Shown: positions 1 through 9,072, counted from the stretch's first letter. The stretch: 64,000 nt of DNA from Niabella yanshanensis (GCF_034424215.1 NZ_CP139960.1:1364001-1428000); one strand, 5' to 3'. The notes: a model not told the origin generated them from the letters alone. Numbers and translations: made by a program.

Positions 1-266
1 AAACCCACGGAAATGGATGAATTTTGTTTTTCTTTCAAAGCCCTGGTGGGATGCTCATTCATCTCAATGATCTCAGTGGTAGGTATTACCTGGTATTTCT
101 CCTGCGGAACGCCCTGTTCAGCCAGCAAGGCGCTCAGTTGCAACTCATCTCCAAACAGCACCAATGATAATCCGTCAAAATCATGCGCCAGCAAATATTG
201 CTTTACGCCTTTTACTGCTTCCAAAGGTGCAAAATCACCTCCCATCATGTCTAATCCGATATTCAT
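1..266 (-). CDS. plsX: Phosphate acyltransferase PlsX, N-terminal part (cut by window edge)
   Basis: Reading the minus strand from an ATG at 266 gives MNIGLDMMGGDFAPLEAV, the unmistakable start of PlsX, and the frame stays open to base 1, so about 88 residues are visible and the rest lies outside the window. PlsX makes acyl-phosphate from acyl-ACP, the first step of phosphatidic acid synthesis in most bacteria, and acts at the inner face of the membrane. The order DUF177 - rpmF - plsX (usually followed by fabH) is a classic bacterial arrangement and supports the call. The gap to rpmF is about 190 bases, which may hold its own promoter; I see no clear -7 box there. Confidence 0.95.
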   Translation of the reverse strand, partial: MNIGLDMMGGDFAPLEAVKGVKQYLLAHDFDGLSLVLFGDELQLSALLAEQGVPQEKYQVIPTTEIIEMNEHPTRALKEKQNSSISVG

Positions 267-454
267 CCGCAGATTTTTTGCTTTTCAATTGGGGAAATCC
301 CCTTTTACTTCAACCCTCAGTATACCAGCATCCTGTGTCGAAAGTACTGCATACACTCCGTATCGGCTAAAATAAAAAAATTCCAGATACATCAGCCAAT
401 GAATAGCCGGTATGTACATGGAATTCCGAAAAAAATAATATAGAACTAAAGATA

Positions 455-649
455 CTAAGCCTTTGAAGGTGCTGTTTCAGCTACCACTTTACCTTTGTAA
501 ATCAACTTTCCTTCGCTCACGTGCGCACGGTGACGTACATGGATCTCGCCAGTAGTTGCATCTGTAGTTAAAGTTTGTGCAGTAGCTTTATAGTGTGTTC
601 TACGTTTTGCGCTTCTTTGCTGGCTGTGCCTGCGTTTAGGATTTGGCAT
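455..649 (-). CDS. rpmF: 50S ribosomal protein L32
   Basis: Sixty-four residues beginning MPNPKRRHSQQRSAKRRTHY, the typical basic N-terminus of L32, a small protein of the large ribosomal subunit. The C-terminal half has no cysteines, so this is the zinc-free form rather than the CxxC-type form. It lies 43 bases downstream of the DUF177 gene on the same strand and upstream of plsX, the usual order, so the three are probably cotranscribed at least in part. Length fits the family. Confidence 0.97.
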   Translation of the reverse strand: MPNPKRRHSQQRSAKRRTHYKATAQTLTTDATTGEIHVRHRAHVSEGKLIYKGKVVAETAPSKA

Positions 650-692
650 AACTCTTTATTTATATGCGTTAAAAATTCTGTTTATCTAAAAA

Positions 693-1244
693 TCAATCTT
701 TTTTGTTTTTGAACTGGTCCAATCCTTTCCAGATCGGGTTTACGTCCGGTTTTGCAGGTTTGTCTCCCTCTAATTTATCCAACATTTTCAGCGCTTCCTG
801 GTTGCATTGCGGTCCATCGGCATTATCATACCCACATGTTTTATGCATCGGGATGCTCAGGTTAATGAACTCGTATATCCAGTTTTCTACATTAAGGTGA
901 CTTTCGCCACGGCCGATGTAGAAAACATCCGGGTCCCCCTCTTCATCATTCATCAACTCCGGTTCTTCTACCATCTTTACGGTGATGTTGAATTCGTCCC
1001 AGAGGTCGAGTTTTAAATCATTGTTACAACGGTCGCAGGTTACCATTAAATCGCCACCAATTTCAAACTTCAACTGCATAAAACTGCTTTTTTTGTCCAA
1101 AAGCAATTTTACCTGTGCGTGGCAATTGGTAAAATCCTGTTGCTGAAATGTCTCAAAGAACTTGTCCAAGATTTCGTAGTTAAACTCATGAACACCAGGC
1201 TTTAACCCCACAAATGCAATATCGTATTCTCTCCTGTTCATCAT
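693..1244 (-). CDS. DUF177 / YceD family protein (23S rRNA accumulation protein family)
   Basis: A 183-residue protein with the DUF177 hallmarks: a central CDRC pair (about residue 75), an acidic stretch after it, and a distal GPQCN motif near residue 150, which together form the conserved cysteine set of the family. In other bacteria this gene sits immediately upstream of rpmF, as here, and homologues (YceD in E. coli) affect 23S rRNA accumulation; the molecular activity is not known to me. The start MMNRREYDIAFVGL places an ATG just after a short spacer that is shared with divergent miaB. Confidence 0.9.
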   Translation of the reverse strand: MMNRREYDIAFVGLKPGVHEFNYEILDKFFETFQQQDFTNCHAQVKLLLDKKSSFMQLKFEIGGDLMVTCDRCNNDLKLDLWDEFNITVKMVEEPELMNDEEGDPDVFYIGRGESHLNVENWIYEFINLSIPMHKTCGYDNADGPQCNQEALKMLDKLEGDKPAKPDVNPIWKGLDQFKNKKD

Positions 1245-1577
1245 AAAGACTACTTACCTCGAAATTAGAGCGTGCAAATGTACGAAGATTTTTGTAAAAA
1301 AGCAGGTTTCTTTTCAATATTATTTTAGGCTGTCAGCTTCAGTGCCCCTCTGAGCAACAGTTCCGGCTGCTCCAGGCTCCGCTTTGCTCCGGCCCTGCGG
1401 GCCATGCCTTTCACATCCGGCAGCTTCTCAACAATTTAACTATTCCAATCTTTTGCAGGCGCGTATAAAAAGACAGTTTTATACATTTCATTTTTTAACG
1501 TTTCACCCTGTCATCCTGTCATAAAGCTACTAAAATTCGCCTATCTTTGCACGCTTGAAACTAATAAAAAGAAATTA
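1245..1577. other. Divergent spacer between the DUF177 gene and miaB
   Basis: This 333-base spacer separates two divergent operons. It contains a GC-rich patch at about 1330-1425, unlike the AT-rich sequence on both sides, in which I see no open frame, hairpin terminator or RNA gene. The miaB -7 box lies near its right end. Confidence 0.6.
1542..1549 (+). promoter_or_regulatory. Bacteroidota -7 box of miaB
   Basis: TATCTTTG matches the Bacteroidota primary sigma factor -7 consensus TAnnTTTG exactly and lies 28 bases before the miaB ATG. No good -33 TTTG is present at the expected spacing, so the assignment rests on the -7 box and position. Confidence 0.6.
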
Positions 1578-3002
1578 ATGCTTGATTTGGTAGCGAATAA
1601 AACGCATGATGAACAACGGCAGGGAGAAAGTTATGCTCCTTTTTCGGTGGACCCTAATGAGTATCAAAAGAAATTCTATATCGAAAGCTATGGCTGCGCA
1701 ATGAACTTTGCCGACAGTGAAGTAGTGGCATCTATTTTAAACAAAGAAGGTTTTGGCGCTACGCGAAATGTGGAAGAAGCCAACCTTATTTTTATTAATA
1801 CCTGCTCTATACGCGAAAAAGCAGAGCAAACAGTTCGCAAGCGCCTGACAGAATTCAGGAAGCTGAAGGCCCGTAACCCCGGCACGCTGGTGGGCGTATT
1901 GGGTTGCATGGCAGAGCGTTTAAAATCCAAGTTTTTAGAAGAAGAAAAACTGGTAGATATTGTAGTAGGCCCTGATGCTTACCGCAGCCTGCCCAGGCTG
2001 GTAGATGAAGCGGCAGACGGGCACAGAAGCATTGACGTATTGCTCAGTCGCGAAGAAACTTATGCCGACATTGCACCTGTTCGTTTAAACACCAATGGGG
2101 TATCTGCTTTTGTGAGCATTATGCGCGGTTGTAACAATATGTGCTCTTTTTGTGTTGTGCCCTTTACAAGAGGCCGTGAACGCAGTCGCGATGCGGAAAG
2201 CATTATTAATGAGTGTAAGGACCTGTTTGAGAATGGCTACCGCGAGGTAACCCTGCTGGGACAAAATGTTGATAGCTATTATTACAATGCAGAAAGTAAT
2301 AGCACCGAACATGCCGTAACTTTTGCACAATTATTGGAAAAAGTGGCACTGATCTCTCCTTTGCTCAGGGTTCGTTTTTCTACCTCCCACCCTAAAGATA
2401 TTACCAGTGATGTGCTGCGTACCATGGCCGCTCACGAAAACATCTGTAAATGTATCCACCTTCCGGTGCAAAGTGGTTCTACACGCGTTTTACAGCTCAT
2501 GAACCGTACTTATACACGTGAATGGTATATGATGAAGGTGGATGAGATCAGGGCTATTTTGCCTGACTGCAGTCTTACTTCGGACATGATTGCAGGCTTC
2601 TGTACGGAAACAGAGGAAGAGCACCAGGAAACCCTTTCTATCATGGATTATACCAGATACGACTATAGCTATATGTTCTTTTACAGCGAACGCCCGGGCA
2701 CATTGGCACAACGCCGTTATAAAGACGATATTCCGGTGGAAGTGAAGAAGCGCAGGCTGCAGGAGATCATCGAAAAACAAAATGAATTATCACGCATTAA
2801 TTTTGCGCAGGACCTTGGTAAAACGTTTAAAGTGCTGATTGATGGAGACAGCAAGCGCAGCGCTGATGATTGGGTAGGACGTACCTCGCAAAATAAGGTT
2901 GTGATCTTCCCTAAAAACAATATGGACTTGCAAAAAGGTGATTATGTGGAAGTAAAAGTGAACAATTGCACACAAGCTACCCTGTTTGGAGAGATTATAT
3001 AG
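1578..3002 (+). CDS. miaB: tRNA-2-methylthio-N6-dimethylallyladenosine synthase MiaB
   Basis: A 474-residue methylthiotransferase. MiaB is a radical-SAM enzyme that adds a methylthio group to isopentenyl-A37 of tRNAs reading UNN codons. The N-terminal UPF0004 domain has its three cluster cysteines (C40 in SYGCAMN, then NTCSIR and LGCMAE), the radical SAM motif [10 protein letters not shown] sits near residue 185, and a TRAM RNA-binding domain closes the protein. The motif [16 protein letters not shown] is the form typical of MiaB rather than RimO or MtaB. The ATG is preceded by an AAAAAGAAA stretch and a good -7 box. The HEPN/MNT pair starts 23 bases after its stop. Confidence 0.97.
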   Translation: MLDLVANKTHDEQRQGESYAPFSVDPNEYQKKFYIESYGCAMNFADSEVVASILNKEGFGATRNVEEANLIFINTCSIREKAEQTVRKRLTEFRKLKARNPGTLVGVLGCMAERLKSKFLEEEKLVDIVVGPDAYRSLPRLVDEAADGHRSIDVLLSREETYADIAPVRLNTNGVSAFVSIMRGCNNMCSFCVVPFTRGRERSRDAESIINECKDLFENGYREVTLLGQNVDSYYYNAESNSTEHAVTFAQLLEKVALISPLLRVRFSTSHPKDITSDVLRTMAAHENICKCIHLPVQSGSTRVLQLMNRTYTREWYMMKVDEIRAILPDCSLTSDMIAGFCTETEEEHQETLSIMDYTRYDYSYMFFYSERPGTLAQRRYKDDIPVEVKKRRLQEIIEKQNELSRINFAQDLGKTFKVLIDGDSKRSADDWVGRTSQNKVVIFPKNNMDLQKGDYVEVKVNNCTQATLFGEII

Positions 3003-3025
3003 CTATTTCATAAAATTCTGAATTT

Positions 3026-3343
3026 ATGATACCAGTTGTAAAAGAAAATATTAACGCGTTACGGGAAGTCTGCAGGAACTTATCGGTTAGTAAGTTATAC
3101 CTTTTCGGCAGTGCTGCACGTGAAAGCGACTTCAATGAATTGAGTGATATCGATTTTCTTTTCCGATTCGAAAGCGACGCAGAACATATGAAAAGTGAAA
3201 TAAAACCAGACTATCTAAATTTACTTTTTCAATTGGAAAGCGTGCTGAAAAGGAAAGTTGATCTGGTTTGGATAGATGGTATCACAAATCCATATTTTAT
3301 TCAATCAGTAAAAAAGGATTTAACACCTATATATGGAGCTTGA
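3026..3343 (+). CDS. MNT-type nucleotidyltransferase, probable antitoxin of a HEPN/MNT pair
   Basis: A 105-residue minimal nucleotidyltransferase. The active-site pattern is visible as LFGSAAR followed by LSDIDFLF (a GS motif and a DxD pair) with a further acidic residue in VDLVWID. In characterised HEPN/MNT modules this protein counteracts the HEPN toxin by transferring AMP to its active-site tyrosine. Its stop overlaps the start of the next gene by 11 bases, the usual layout of these pairs. The pair is clearly AT-richer than miaB and the sigma-54 activator on either side, which suggests acquisition by transfer. Toxin-antitoxin function is inferred from family and layout. Confidence 0.88.
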   Translation: MIPVVKENINALREVCRNLSVSKLYLFGSAARESDFNELSDIDFLFRFESDAEHMKSEIKPDYLNLLFQLESVLKRKVDLVWIDGITNPYFIQSVKKDLTPIYGA

Positions 3344-3701
3344 AGTACTAAAATATCTACATGACATTTTAGAAAGCATTGAACGATTGCTTACCTACTC
3401 ATCTCAAATAGACAAAGTAGAGCAGATTCAAAAAAGCGATATGCTAAAGGATGCTATTGAACGAAGATTAAGTGTTATAGGAGAAGCTCTCTATAAAGCT
3501 AATAAAATCAATAAAGACATTCCAATAACCAACAAAAATAAAATCATCTCATTACGACATATTATTGTGCATGATTATGACAGTGTGAATCCTGCCGGTT
3601 TGTTTATTATTTTAAAAGACCACCTGGCATTACTGCATGAAGAGGTTAAACATATATTAGAACAATTTCCTCCCGAAAAAAACATCAGCCTGGATATTTA
3701 A
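3333..3701 (+). CDS. HEPN-domain protein (HepT / DUF86 family), probable RNase toxin
   Basis: A 122-residue all-helical protein with the signature LRHIIVHDYD near residue 75, which fits the R-x4-H-x-Y motif of HepT-type HEPN RNases. The arginine and histidine form the RNase site and the tyrosine is the AMP acceptor in studied relatives. It overlaps the MNT gene by 11 bases, so the two are translationally coupled. Sixteen bases after its stop begins the sigma-54 activator gene, so transcription from miaB could pass through the pair into the lptE-secG operon. The family is also seen as uncharacterised DUF86; activity here is inferred. Confidence 0.87.
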   Translation: MELEVLKYLHDILESIERLLTYSSQIDKVEQIQKSDMLKDAIERRLSVIGEALYKANKINKDIPITNKNKIISLRHIIVHDYDSVNPAGLFIILKDHLALLHEEVKHILEQFPPEKNISLDI

Positions 3702-3717
3702 AAGACCTTAAAAATAA

Positions 3718-4989
3718 ATGGATTTACAATCAATAAAAAACCGCTTTGGCATTATTGGCAACTCGCCTGAGCTCAACTATGCGTTGCAGGTGGCAGCACA
3801 GGTCTCCAATACCGACCTTACTGTTTTAATTATAGGAGACAGTGGCGTAGGTAAAGAAGCGTTTTCTTCTATCATACACTCCTTATCATCGCGTAAACAC
3901 AACCCGTTTATTGCCGTTAACTGCGGCGCTATACCCGAGGGCACCATCGACTCTGAATTATTCGGCCACGAAAAAGGTTCTTTCACCGGAGCTGTGGATG
4001 CCCGGAAAGGCTATTTTGAAACCGTAAACGGCGGTACCATTTTCCTGGATGAAATTGGTGAAATGCCTTTAGGTACACAGGCCCGTTTATTACGGGTACT
4101 GGAAGCCGGAGAGTATATACGCGTAGGATCAAGCAAAGTGCAAAAAACGGATGTGCGGGTTATAGCAGCTACCAATAAAGACCTCCTGCAGCTGGTGCAA
4201 CAAAATAAGTTCAGGGAAGACCTTTACTACCGTTTAAGCACAGTGCCTATCAGGGTGCCCTCACTTACTCATCGTAAAGAAGATATTGTGCTGCTGTTCA
4301 GGAAATTTGCAGCCGACTTTGCAGACAAGTACAAAACACAATCGGTACAGCTGGACGAAGAGGCAAAAAACCTGTTGCTTACTTATCCCTGGCCCGGTAA
4401 TGTGCGTGAATTAAAGAATATTGCAGAGCAGATCTCCGTATTGTCGCCTGAAAAAAATATCAGCTCGAGGGAACTCAGCCGATACCTGCAGCCTTACTCA
4501 AATAACAGGTTGCCAGCCGTTGTGGTAGGCGGACAAAACCAGCAGGAATTTCAAAACGAGAGGGAGATACTCTACAAGCTTTTCTTCGATATGAAGAAGG
4601 ACGTGAATGAGTTAAAGAAGATGTTCCTGGAAGTATTACAAAACCCTTCTATTGCTGAGCAAAACCCTTCGTTTATCAACGACCTTAAAGACCTGAAGAC
4701 GGGTCCTGACAATTTCCAGCAATTACCAACGTCTTTGCAGATTGAGCTACCCAATAGTATTCCCGTATCAGCACAACAACCGATGCCCATTCATATTGGT
4801 ATGGATAATGGCATTCATGATCATGAAGAAGTAGAGGAAAGTCTGAACATTATGGATAAGGAAAAGGAGCTGATCATTAAAGCCTTAAAGAAACATAAAA
4901 GCAAGAGAAAAGATGCTGCATTGGACCTGGGCATCAGTGAACGTACACTTTACAGAAAACTAAAAGAATATGACATTGAAGAGTTATAA
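3718..4989 (+). CDS. Sigma-54-dependent transcriptional activator lacking a receiver domain
   Basis: A 423-residue enhancer-binding protein that starts directly with the AAA+ domain: Walker A GDSGVGKE near residue 40, Walker B TIFLDEIGE near residue 105, and a sigma-54 contact loop reading GSFTGA instead of the common GAFTGA. The C-terminus is a Fis-type helix-turn-helix (AALDLGISERTLYRKLKEY). Between them is a variable, Gln/Pro-rich linker of about 130 residues. With no receiver, GAF or PAS domain, there is no visible input domain. It overlaps the lptE-like gene by 20 bases, so it is the first gene of an operon leading to lptE and secG, an association I recall as common in Bacteroidota. Its targets cannot be told from the sequence. 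Confidence 0.93.
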   Translation: MDLQSIKNRFGIIGNSPELNYALQVAAQVSNTDLTVLIIGDSGVGKEAFSSIIHSLSSRKHNPFIAVNCGAIPEGTIDSELFGHEKGSFTGAVDARKGYFETVNGGTIFLDEIGEMPLGTQARLLRVLEAGEYIRVGSSKVQKTDVRVIAATNKDLLQLVQQNKFREDLYYRLSTVPIRVPSLTHRKEDIVLLFRKFAADFADKYKTQSVQLDEEAKNLLLTYPWPGNVRELKNIAEQISVLSPEKNISSRELSRYLQPYSNNRLPAVVVGGQNQQEFQNEREILYKLFFDMKKDVNELKKMFLEVLQNPSIAEQNPSFINDLKDLKTGPDNFQQLPTSLQIELPNSIPVSAQQPMPIHIGMDNGIHDHEEVEESLNIMDKEKELIIKALKKHKSKRKDAALDLGISERTLYRKLKEYDIEEL

Positions 4990-5506
4990 AGGACTATTTG
5001 TTTTCCTTTCCGTTATTGCAGTTTTCTTCCTGGCCTTCACACAAAGCAGTTGCAAAGTGCGTTACGGGTTCCAGGATGCCAAGTCCATCCCGGATTCACT
5101 GCAATACGTGAAGATCAACCCCATGACAAACAGCGCTTCCTATGTTAACCCCAGGCTGGCGCCTGAACTTACCGACAGGCTGATACAAAAAGTGATGCGT
5201 CAAACCAAATTGCAGTTGACAAGAGGAGATGACGCTCAGTGGGTTATTGATAGCAAAATCACCAGCTACTCTTTTTCTACTTCGGGTGTTTCTAACCAAC
5301 AGGTCAACTCTAACCGTTTAAATGTGGGTGTCAACATTATAATAAGAGACAACAAGACACAAAAAGTTATTGGTAAATATGATGTAAGCACACCTTTTGA
5401 TTATGCGGGAACCCTGAGTTTACAACAGGCAGAACAGGGCTTACTGGACCAAATGCTGCGGGATATACCCGACGCCCTTTTTAATAGAATTTTCTCCAAC
5501 TGGTAA
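4970..5506 (+). CDS. lptE: LptE-like LPS assembly lipoprotein
   Basis: A 178-residue exported protein with an N-terminal hydrophobic segment ending in FTQSSCKVRYGF. The cysteine is probably lipidated although the residues before it (TQSS) are not a textbook lipobox. The body fits the LptE family of Bacteroidota, the outer-membrane partner of LptD in lipopolysaccharide insertion: conserved YGF after the cysteine, an IPDSLQYVKI strand and a C-terminal helix ending in ALFNRIFSNW. It overlaps the sigma-54 activator and is followed after 9 bases by the next gene, so it is cotranscribed with secG. Function is by family and context. Confidence 0.82.
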   Translation: MTLKSYKGLFVFLSVIAVFFLAFTQSSCKVRYGFQDAKSIPDSLQYVKINPMTNSASYVNPRLAPELTDRLIQKVMRQTKLQLTRGDDAQWVIDSKITSYSFSTSGVSNQQVNSNRLNVGVNIIIRDNKTQKVIGKYDVSTPFDYAGTLSLQQAEQGLLDQMLRDIPDALFNRIFSNW

Positions 5507-5515
5507 GCAGCGCGT

Positions 5516-6454
5516 ATGAACAGTTTTATTAACACTTTATCAGACACGGTTTTATCCAAAAAACTGGAGTACTGCGATCTTGCAGAGCTTCAAAGACTTT
5601 CGGAAACACATCCCTATTCGTCGGCGATTCAATTACTGTATGTTCAAAAGCTGCAGGCTACCGGTAACGCTGATTATCAGAAACAGTTGCAAAAAACTTT
5701 ATTATACTATAACAACCCTCTTTTCATTAAATATTTAATAGAAACGGAGGAGCAACCTGCGGTTCAGCCGGTTTATATAGCAACTGTTTCAGGAGAGGAT
5801 ACTGCTCCGGCAGAAACGGATAGTGTCGACGGGGATATTCAGACAGAAGCCGCCGTCGAAACGCAACCGGCGGTGTCTGAAGAACCCGTAGCATTGGCAA
5901 CAACGGCATCGGTACAGGAAGCAGAAGAGCACCTGCCCCTTTCGACACAACAACAGGCGACTACAGGTGGTGATGAGCCGGACCTGCCGGAAGAAGCAAA
6001 TGCAGAACCCATAGAGCTGGAAGAAGACGCTACGCTCCCGCCCCTGCCGGAATTTAAGTTTGAACCCATTGATCCGGCTAAAGCAGAATTGTCATTCACG
6101 CCCTATCATACCATTGATTATTTCGCTGCCCAGGGTATTAAATTAGGAGAGGAACAAAACTCAGCAGACCGGTTTGGCACTCAATTAAAGAGTTTCACGG
6201 CCTGGCTCAAGCAAATGAAACGTTTACCGGGCGCCACAGCCAAGGGGAATATCAGCATTACCGAGGAAAAAAGTATTGAGCAAATGGCAGCGCAGTCGCT
6301 CCGCGGCGAAAACGCTGATACTGAAGCAATGGCACAGGTTTGGGCCCAACAGGGCAATCCAAAAAAAGCCATCGAGATCTATAAGAAATTAAGTTTGCAA
6401 ATTCCCGCTAAAAGCGCTTATTTTGCAGCGAAAATAGACCATTTAAAAAAATAG
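5516..6454 (+). CDS. Uncharacterised TPR-like protein of the lptE-secG operon
   Basis: A 312-residue protein with three visible parts. The first 80 residues are a helical segment with the look of a single TPR-like unit (LQRLSETHPYSSAIQLLYVQ). Residues about 80-190 are acidic, low-complexity and rich in Glu, Pro, Thr and Ala. The last 110 residues end in a TPR-like pair (GNPKKAIEIYKKLSLQIP). No signal peptide or membrane segment is present, so it is probably cytoplasmic. It lies 9 bases after lptE and 2 bases before secG. I recognise the family only as a conserved neighbour of those genes; no function can be given. Confidence 0.8.
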   Translation: MNSFINTLSDTVLSKKLEYCDLAELQRLSETHPYSSAIQLLYVQKLQATGNADYQKQLQKTLLYYNNPLFIKYLIETEEQPAVQPVYIATVSGEDTAPAETDSVDGDIQTEAAVETQPAVSEEPVALATTASVQEAEEHLPLSTQQQATTGGDEPDLPEEANAEPIELEEDATLPPLPEFKFEPIDPAKAELSFTPYHTIDYFAAQGIKLGEEQNSADRFGTQLKSFTAWLKQMKRLPGATAKGNISITEEKSIEQMAAQSLRGENADTEAMAQVWAQQGNPKKAIEIYKKLSLQIPAKSAYFAAKIDHLKK

Positions 6455-6456
6455 AC

Positions 6457-6828
6457 ATGACCATTTTATTTGTAATACTCATTATACTTGTTGCCGTGAT
6501 CCTGGGATTCTTCGTTTTGATACAGAATCCTAAAGGTGGTGGGTTATCGGGCAATTTTGCAGGTGTGAGCAGCCAGTTTATGGGTGTAAAACAAACCAAT
6601 GATATTCTGGAAAGAGGCACCTGGATATTTGCCGTTCTGATCGGTGTATTGAGCCTGTTATCTACTTTCTTTATTTCCGGTTCTAATACCGGTACAGATG
6701 GCAGATTACAGGATATCGGAAATGCCCCCATTCAGCAACCCGCTACAAAACCAGTTACTCCGCTGAATACAGTGCCGGCAACAACAGCACCTGCTACTAC
6801 AGCACCTGCTGCAGACTCTGGCAAATAA
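6457..6828 (+). CDS. secG: Preprotein translocase subunit SecG
   Basis: A 123-residue membrane protein with two transmembrane segments (residues about 3-20 and 50-70) flanking the conserved cytosolic loop with LIQNPKGGGLSG and FMGVKQTNDILERGTW, the signature of SecG. SecG assists the SecYE channel in protein export. The C-terminal 45 residues are a Thr/Pro/Ala-rich tail, longer than in E. coli and usual for Bacteroidota. It is the last gene of the operon: an intrinsic terminator begins 34 bases after its stop. Confidence 0.95.
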   Translation: MTILFVILIILVAVILGFFVLIQNPKGGGLSGNFAGVSSQFMGVKQTNDILERGTWIFAVLIGVLSLLSTFFISGSNTGTDGRLQDIGNAPIQQPATKPVTPLNTVPATTAPATTAPAADSGK

Positions 6829-6861
6829 TACAGACCGCCAATTTCTACATAAATAATTTCT

Positions 6862-6898
6862 AAAACCTGTAAAGATTATGAATCCTTACAGGTTTTTT
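6862..6898 (+). terminator. Intrinsic terminator after secG
   Basis: AAAACCTGTAA (6862-6872) pairs exactly with TTACAGGTTTT (6886-6896) around a 13-base loop, and the right arm runs into six T residues. It closes the sigma-54 activator - lptE - secG operon. It also shows that the ATG at 6878, inside this hairpin, is not the start of mltG. Confidence 0.88.
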
Positions 6899-6973
6899 CA
6901 TTTTCGCCTCTACCCTTTTTGTGTTATTTTCACCCCGTTAAATCGCTATCCAACTCATACAGCTCTAATATTA

Positions 6974-8002
6974 ATGAATAAACTCTTGAAAATAATCCTC
7001 GCGATCCTGCTATTGGCCGGCATCTTCGTTGCGTTTAAACTGTTGGGACCTGCGGCTCACCAACCGGAAGACGGATTTTTATATGTGAAGACGGGTACTA
7101 CGATGGAACAGCTAAAACAACAGCTTGTTGAGGATGAAATTCTACCTGGTTTGACCTGGTTTAATATTACAGAAAAGTTTTTAAGCTTCGACCAGGTAAA
7201 ACCCGGTAAATATAAAATCGAGGGCGGTATGAGTGTAGTAAGCCTGCTGCGGATGTTGCGTAACGGGAGTCAAACGCCGGTAAGCTTTGTTGTAACCAAA
7301 CTACGCACCCGGGAACAACTGGCGGGAAAAATGGGGAAAGCATTTGAGTTCGATTCTACAGACGCCATCCGCTTCCTGAACAATAACGACTCATTGGCAC
7401 CCTATGGCCTTGATACCAATACAGTAATGGGCGTTGTTCTTCCATTAACCTACGAAAATAGATGGAACACCACACCGGAGGCTGTTTTTAGCAAATTCAA
7501 CGACGCTTATAAAAACTTCTGGACAGCCGAAAGAAAACAAAAAGCTGCCCAAAAGGGATTGACCATAACCCAGGTAACTACGCTTGCCTCCATTGTGGAT
7601 GAAGAGACCAACGCATCAAAAGAGAAAGGTACTATAGCAAGTGTATACATGAACCGTATTGCCAAGGGAATGCCCCTACAGGCAGATCCAACGGTAAAGT
7701 TCGCACTTAAAGACTTTACTATTAAAAGAGTATTGTTTAAGCACCTGGCTACGCCGTCGCCGTTTAATACGTATCGCAATAAAGGACTTCCTCCCGGGCC
7801 GATATGTACCCCGCAGGAAGCCACGCTGGATGCTGTTTTAAACGCACCACAGACGGAATACATCTATTTTGTAGCCAGTCCGGCCTTTGACGGCACGCAC
7901 GATTTTTCTACGAATTACGAGGACCATATGAAGCTGGCGAAAAAGTACCAGGAGGCATTGAACCAAAGGTTTGGAAAAATTAAGGACTCTACTGAAAAAT
8001 AA
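6974..8002 (+). CDS. mltG: Endolytic murein transglycosylase MltG (YceG-like)
   Basis: From the ATG at 6974 the protein has 342 residues, begins MNKLLKIILAILLLAG (a single N-terminal membrane anchor) and contains the YceG domain with SIVDEETNASKEKG and the following GMPLQADPTVKF. E211 of the DEET run aligns with the catalytic glutamate of E. coli MltG by my reading. MltG cuts nascent peptidoglycan strands at the membrane and limits glycan chain length. An in-frame ATG further upstream at 6878 would lie inside the secG terminator, so I chose 6974. The stop shares one base with the start of the next gene. Confidence 0.94.
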   Translation: MNKLLKIILAILLLAGIFVAFKLLGPAAHQPEDGFLYVKTGTTMEQLKQQLVEDEILPGLTWFNITEKFLSFDQVKPGKYKIEGGMSVVSLLRMLRNGSQTPVSFVVTKLRTREQLAGKMGKAFEFDSTDAIRFLNNNDSLAPYGLDTNTVMGVVLPLTYENRWNTTPEAVFSKFNDAYKNFWTAERKQKAAQKGLTITQVTTLASIVDEETNASKEKGTIASVYMNRIAKGMPLQADPTVKFALKDFTIKRVLFKHLATPSPFNTYRNKGLPPGPICTPQEATLDAVLNAPQTEYIYFVASPAFDGTHDFSTNYEDHMKLAKKYQEALNQRFGKIKDSTEK

Positions 8003-8964
8003 TGGGCGTAGGCAAAAAAATAAAAGAGAAAGTGGAAGACTCGGGAGTCTGGCGGCAAATGGTGGCGCGAAGCCGCTCTGAAAACCTGCCGGGCTTCAGA
8101 AGCGTGTCTCTTTTCAATACCGTAAAAAAGTTTAAAGAGCATGTGGTTTGGGATGACCTGATTGAGAGGGCGTCGGCTATTTCTTTTAACTCGGCAATGG
8201 CATTGCCGCCCCTTTTGCTTTTCCTTTGCACCTTGATACCAATTATTGCACGTTTTACGTTTGTTATACAGCTCGACCTCGATGAGCAGTTATATGATTT
8301 GATCAGGGATGTAATTCCCGCAAGTAATAACAACGAACCGATTGTTGCTTTCGTACACGGTATTATCAATGAACCGAGAAACGGGCTTTTGATATTCAGT
8401 ATTTTTCTTTCTATCTTTTTTTCATCCAATGCGATGATGGGCGTCATGCGCTCTTTCGATAAGGATTACACCGGCTTCACCAAGCGAAAGGGAATCAGGA
8501 AAAGATTAACGGCTATACGAATAACGCTGGTGTTAGTTTTTCTTTTTATCCTATGCCTGGCCCTACTCATCGCACAGCAGTCTGTATTGGAATGGCTGGG
8601 TATTGAAAACGAGTGGTTAGCCGCTGCTTTAGGGAAAGTACGGTGGGTGCTTATTATCCTCCTGCTGTTTTTCATTATTTCATATATCTACCGACACGCG
8701 CCGTCAGTCCATAAGAAATGGAAAATTCTCACGCCAGGGTCTATTATCGCAACCTGCCTTGTGATAGTTTGCTCTTTAGCTTTCTCATGGTATGTAAGCA
8801 AATTCGGCACTTATAATAAATTATACGGCTCCATAGGAACGATTATCGTTTTACTGGCCCTGATGTTCTTAAACTCATTGATCCTTTTAATTGGATTTGA
8901 AATCAATGCCAGTATTTACGCATTGGCTAAAACCCGTGAAGACAAAGAAGCTCTGAAAGATTAG
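8002..8964 (+). CDS. YihY/UPF0761 (BrkB-like) inner-membrane protein
   Basis: A 320-residue integral membrane protein of the YihY family, once wrongly annotated as RNase BN. After a soluble N-terminal 60 residues it has about six hydrophobic segments, with the family features AISFNSAMALPPLLLFL, the FSSNAMMGVMRSFD stretch and the late YGSIGTIIVLLALMFLNS helix. The substrate is not established; homologues are proposed transporters. Its ATG overlaps the mltG stop by one base (TAATG), so the two are translationally coupled. Confidence 0.9.
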   Translation: MGVGKKIKEKVEDSGVWRQMVARSRSENLPGFRSVSLFNTVKKFKEHVVWDDLIERASAISFNSAMALPPLLLFLCTLIPIIARFTFVIQLDLDEQLYDLIRDVIPASNNNEPIVAFVHGIINEPRNGLLIFSIFLSIFFSSNAMMGVMRSFDKDYTGFTKRKGIRKRLTAIRITLVLVFLFILCLALLIAQQSVLEWLGIENEWLAAALGKVRWVLIILLLFFIISYIYRHAPSVHKKWKILTPGSIIATCLVIVCSLAFSWYVSKFGTYNKLYGSIGTIIVLLALMFLNSLILLIGFEINASIYALAKTREDKEALKD

Positions 8965-9072
8965 ATCTTCACTTTACCGTTTCGTATATCAACACTCTTT
9001 TGTCATACCTCATCCGGCATTCGCCGGAAATTAACTGACATAAGCCAAACCCGCTCCAACCTATCCGGCATC

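Noticed and set aside
6878-6973. Longer start for mltG
   Set aside because: The upstream ATG is inside the secG terminator hairpin and the added residues are not like MltG; the ATG at 6974 starts a normal membrane anchor.
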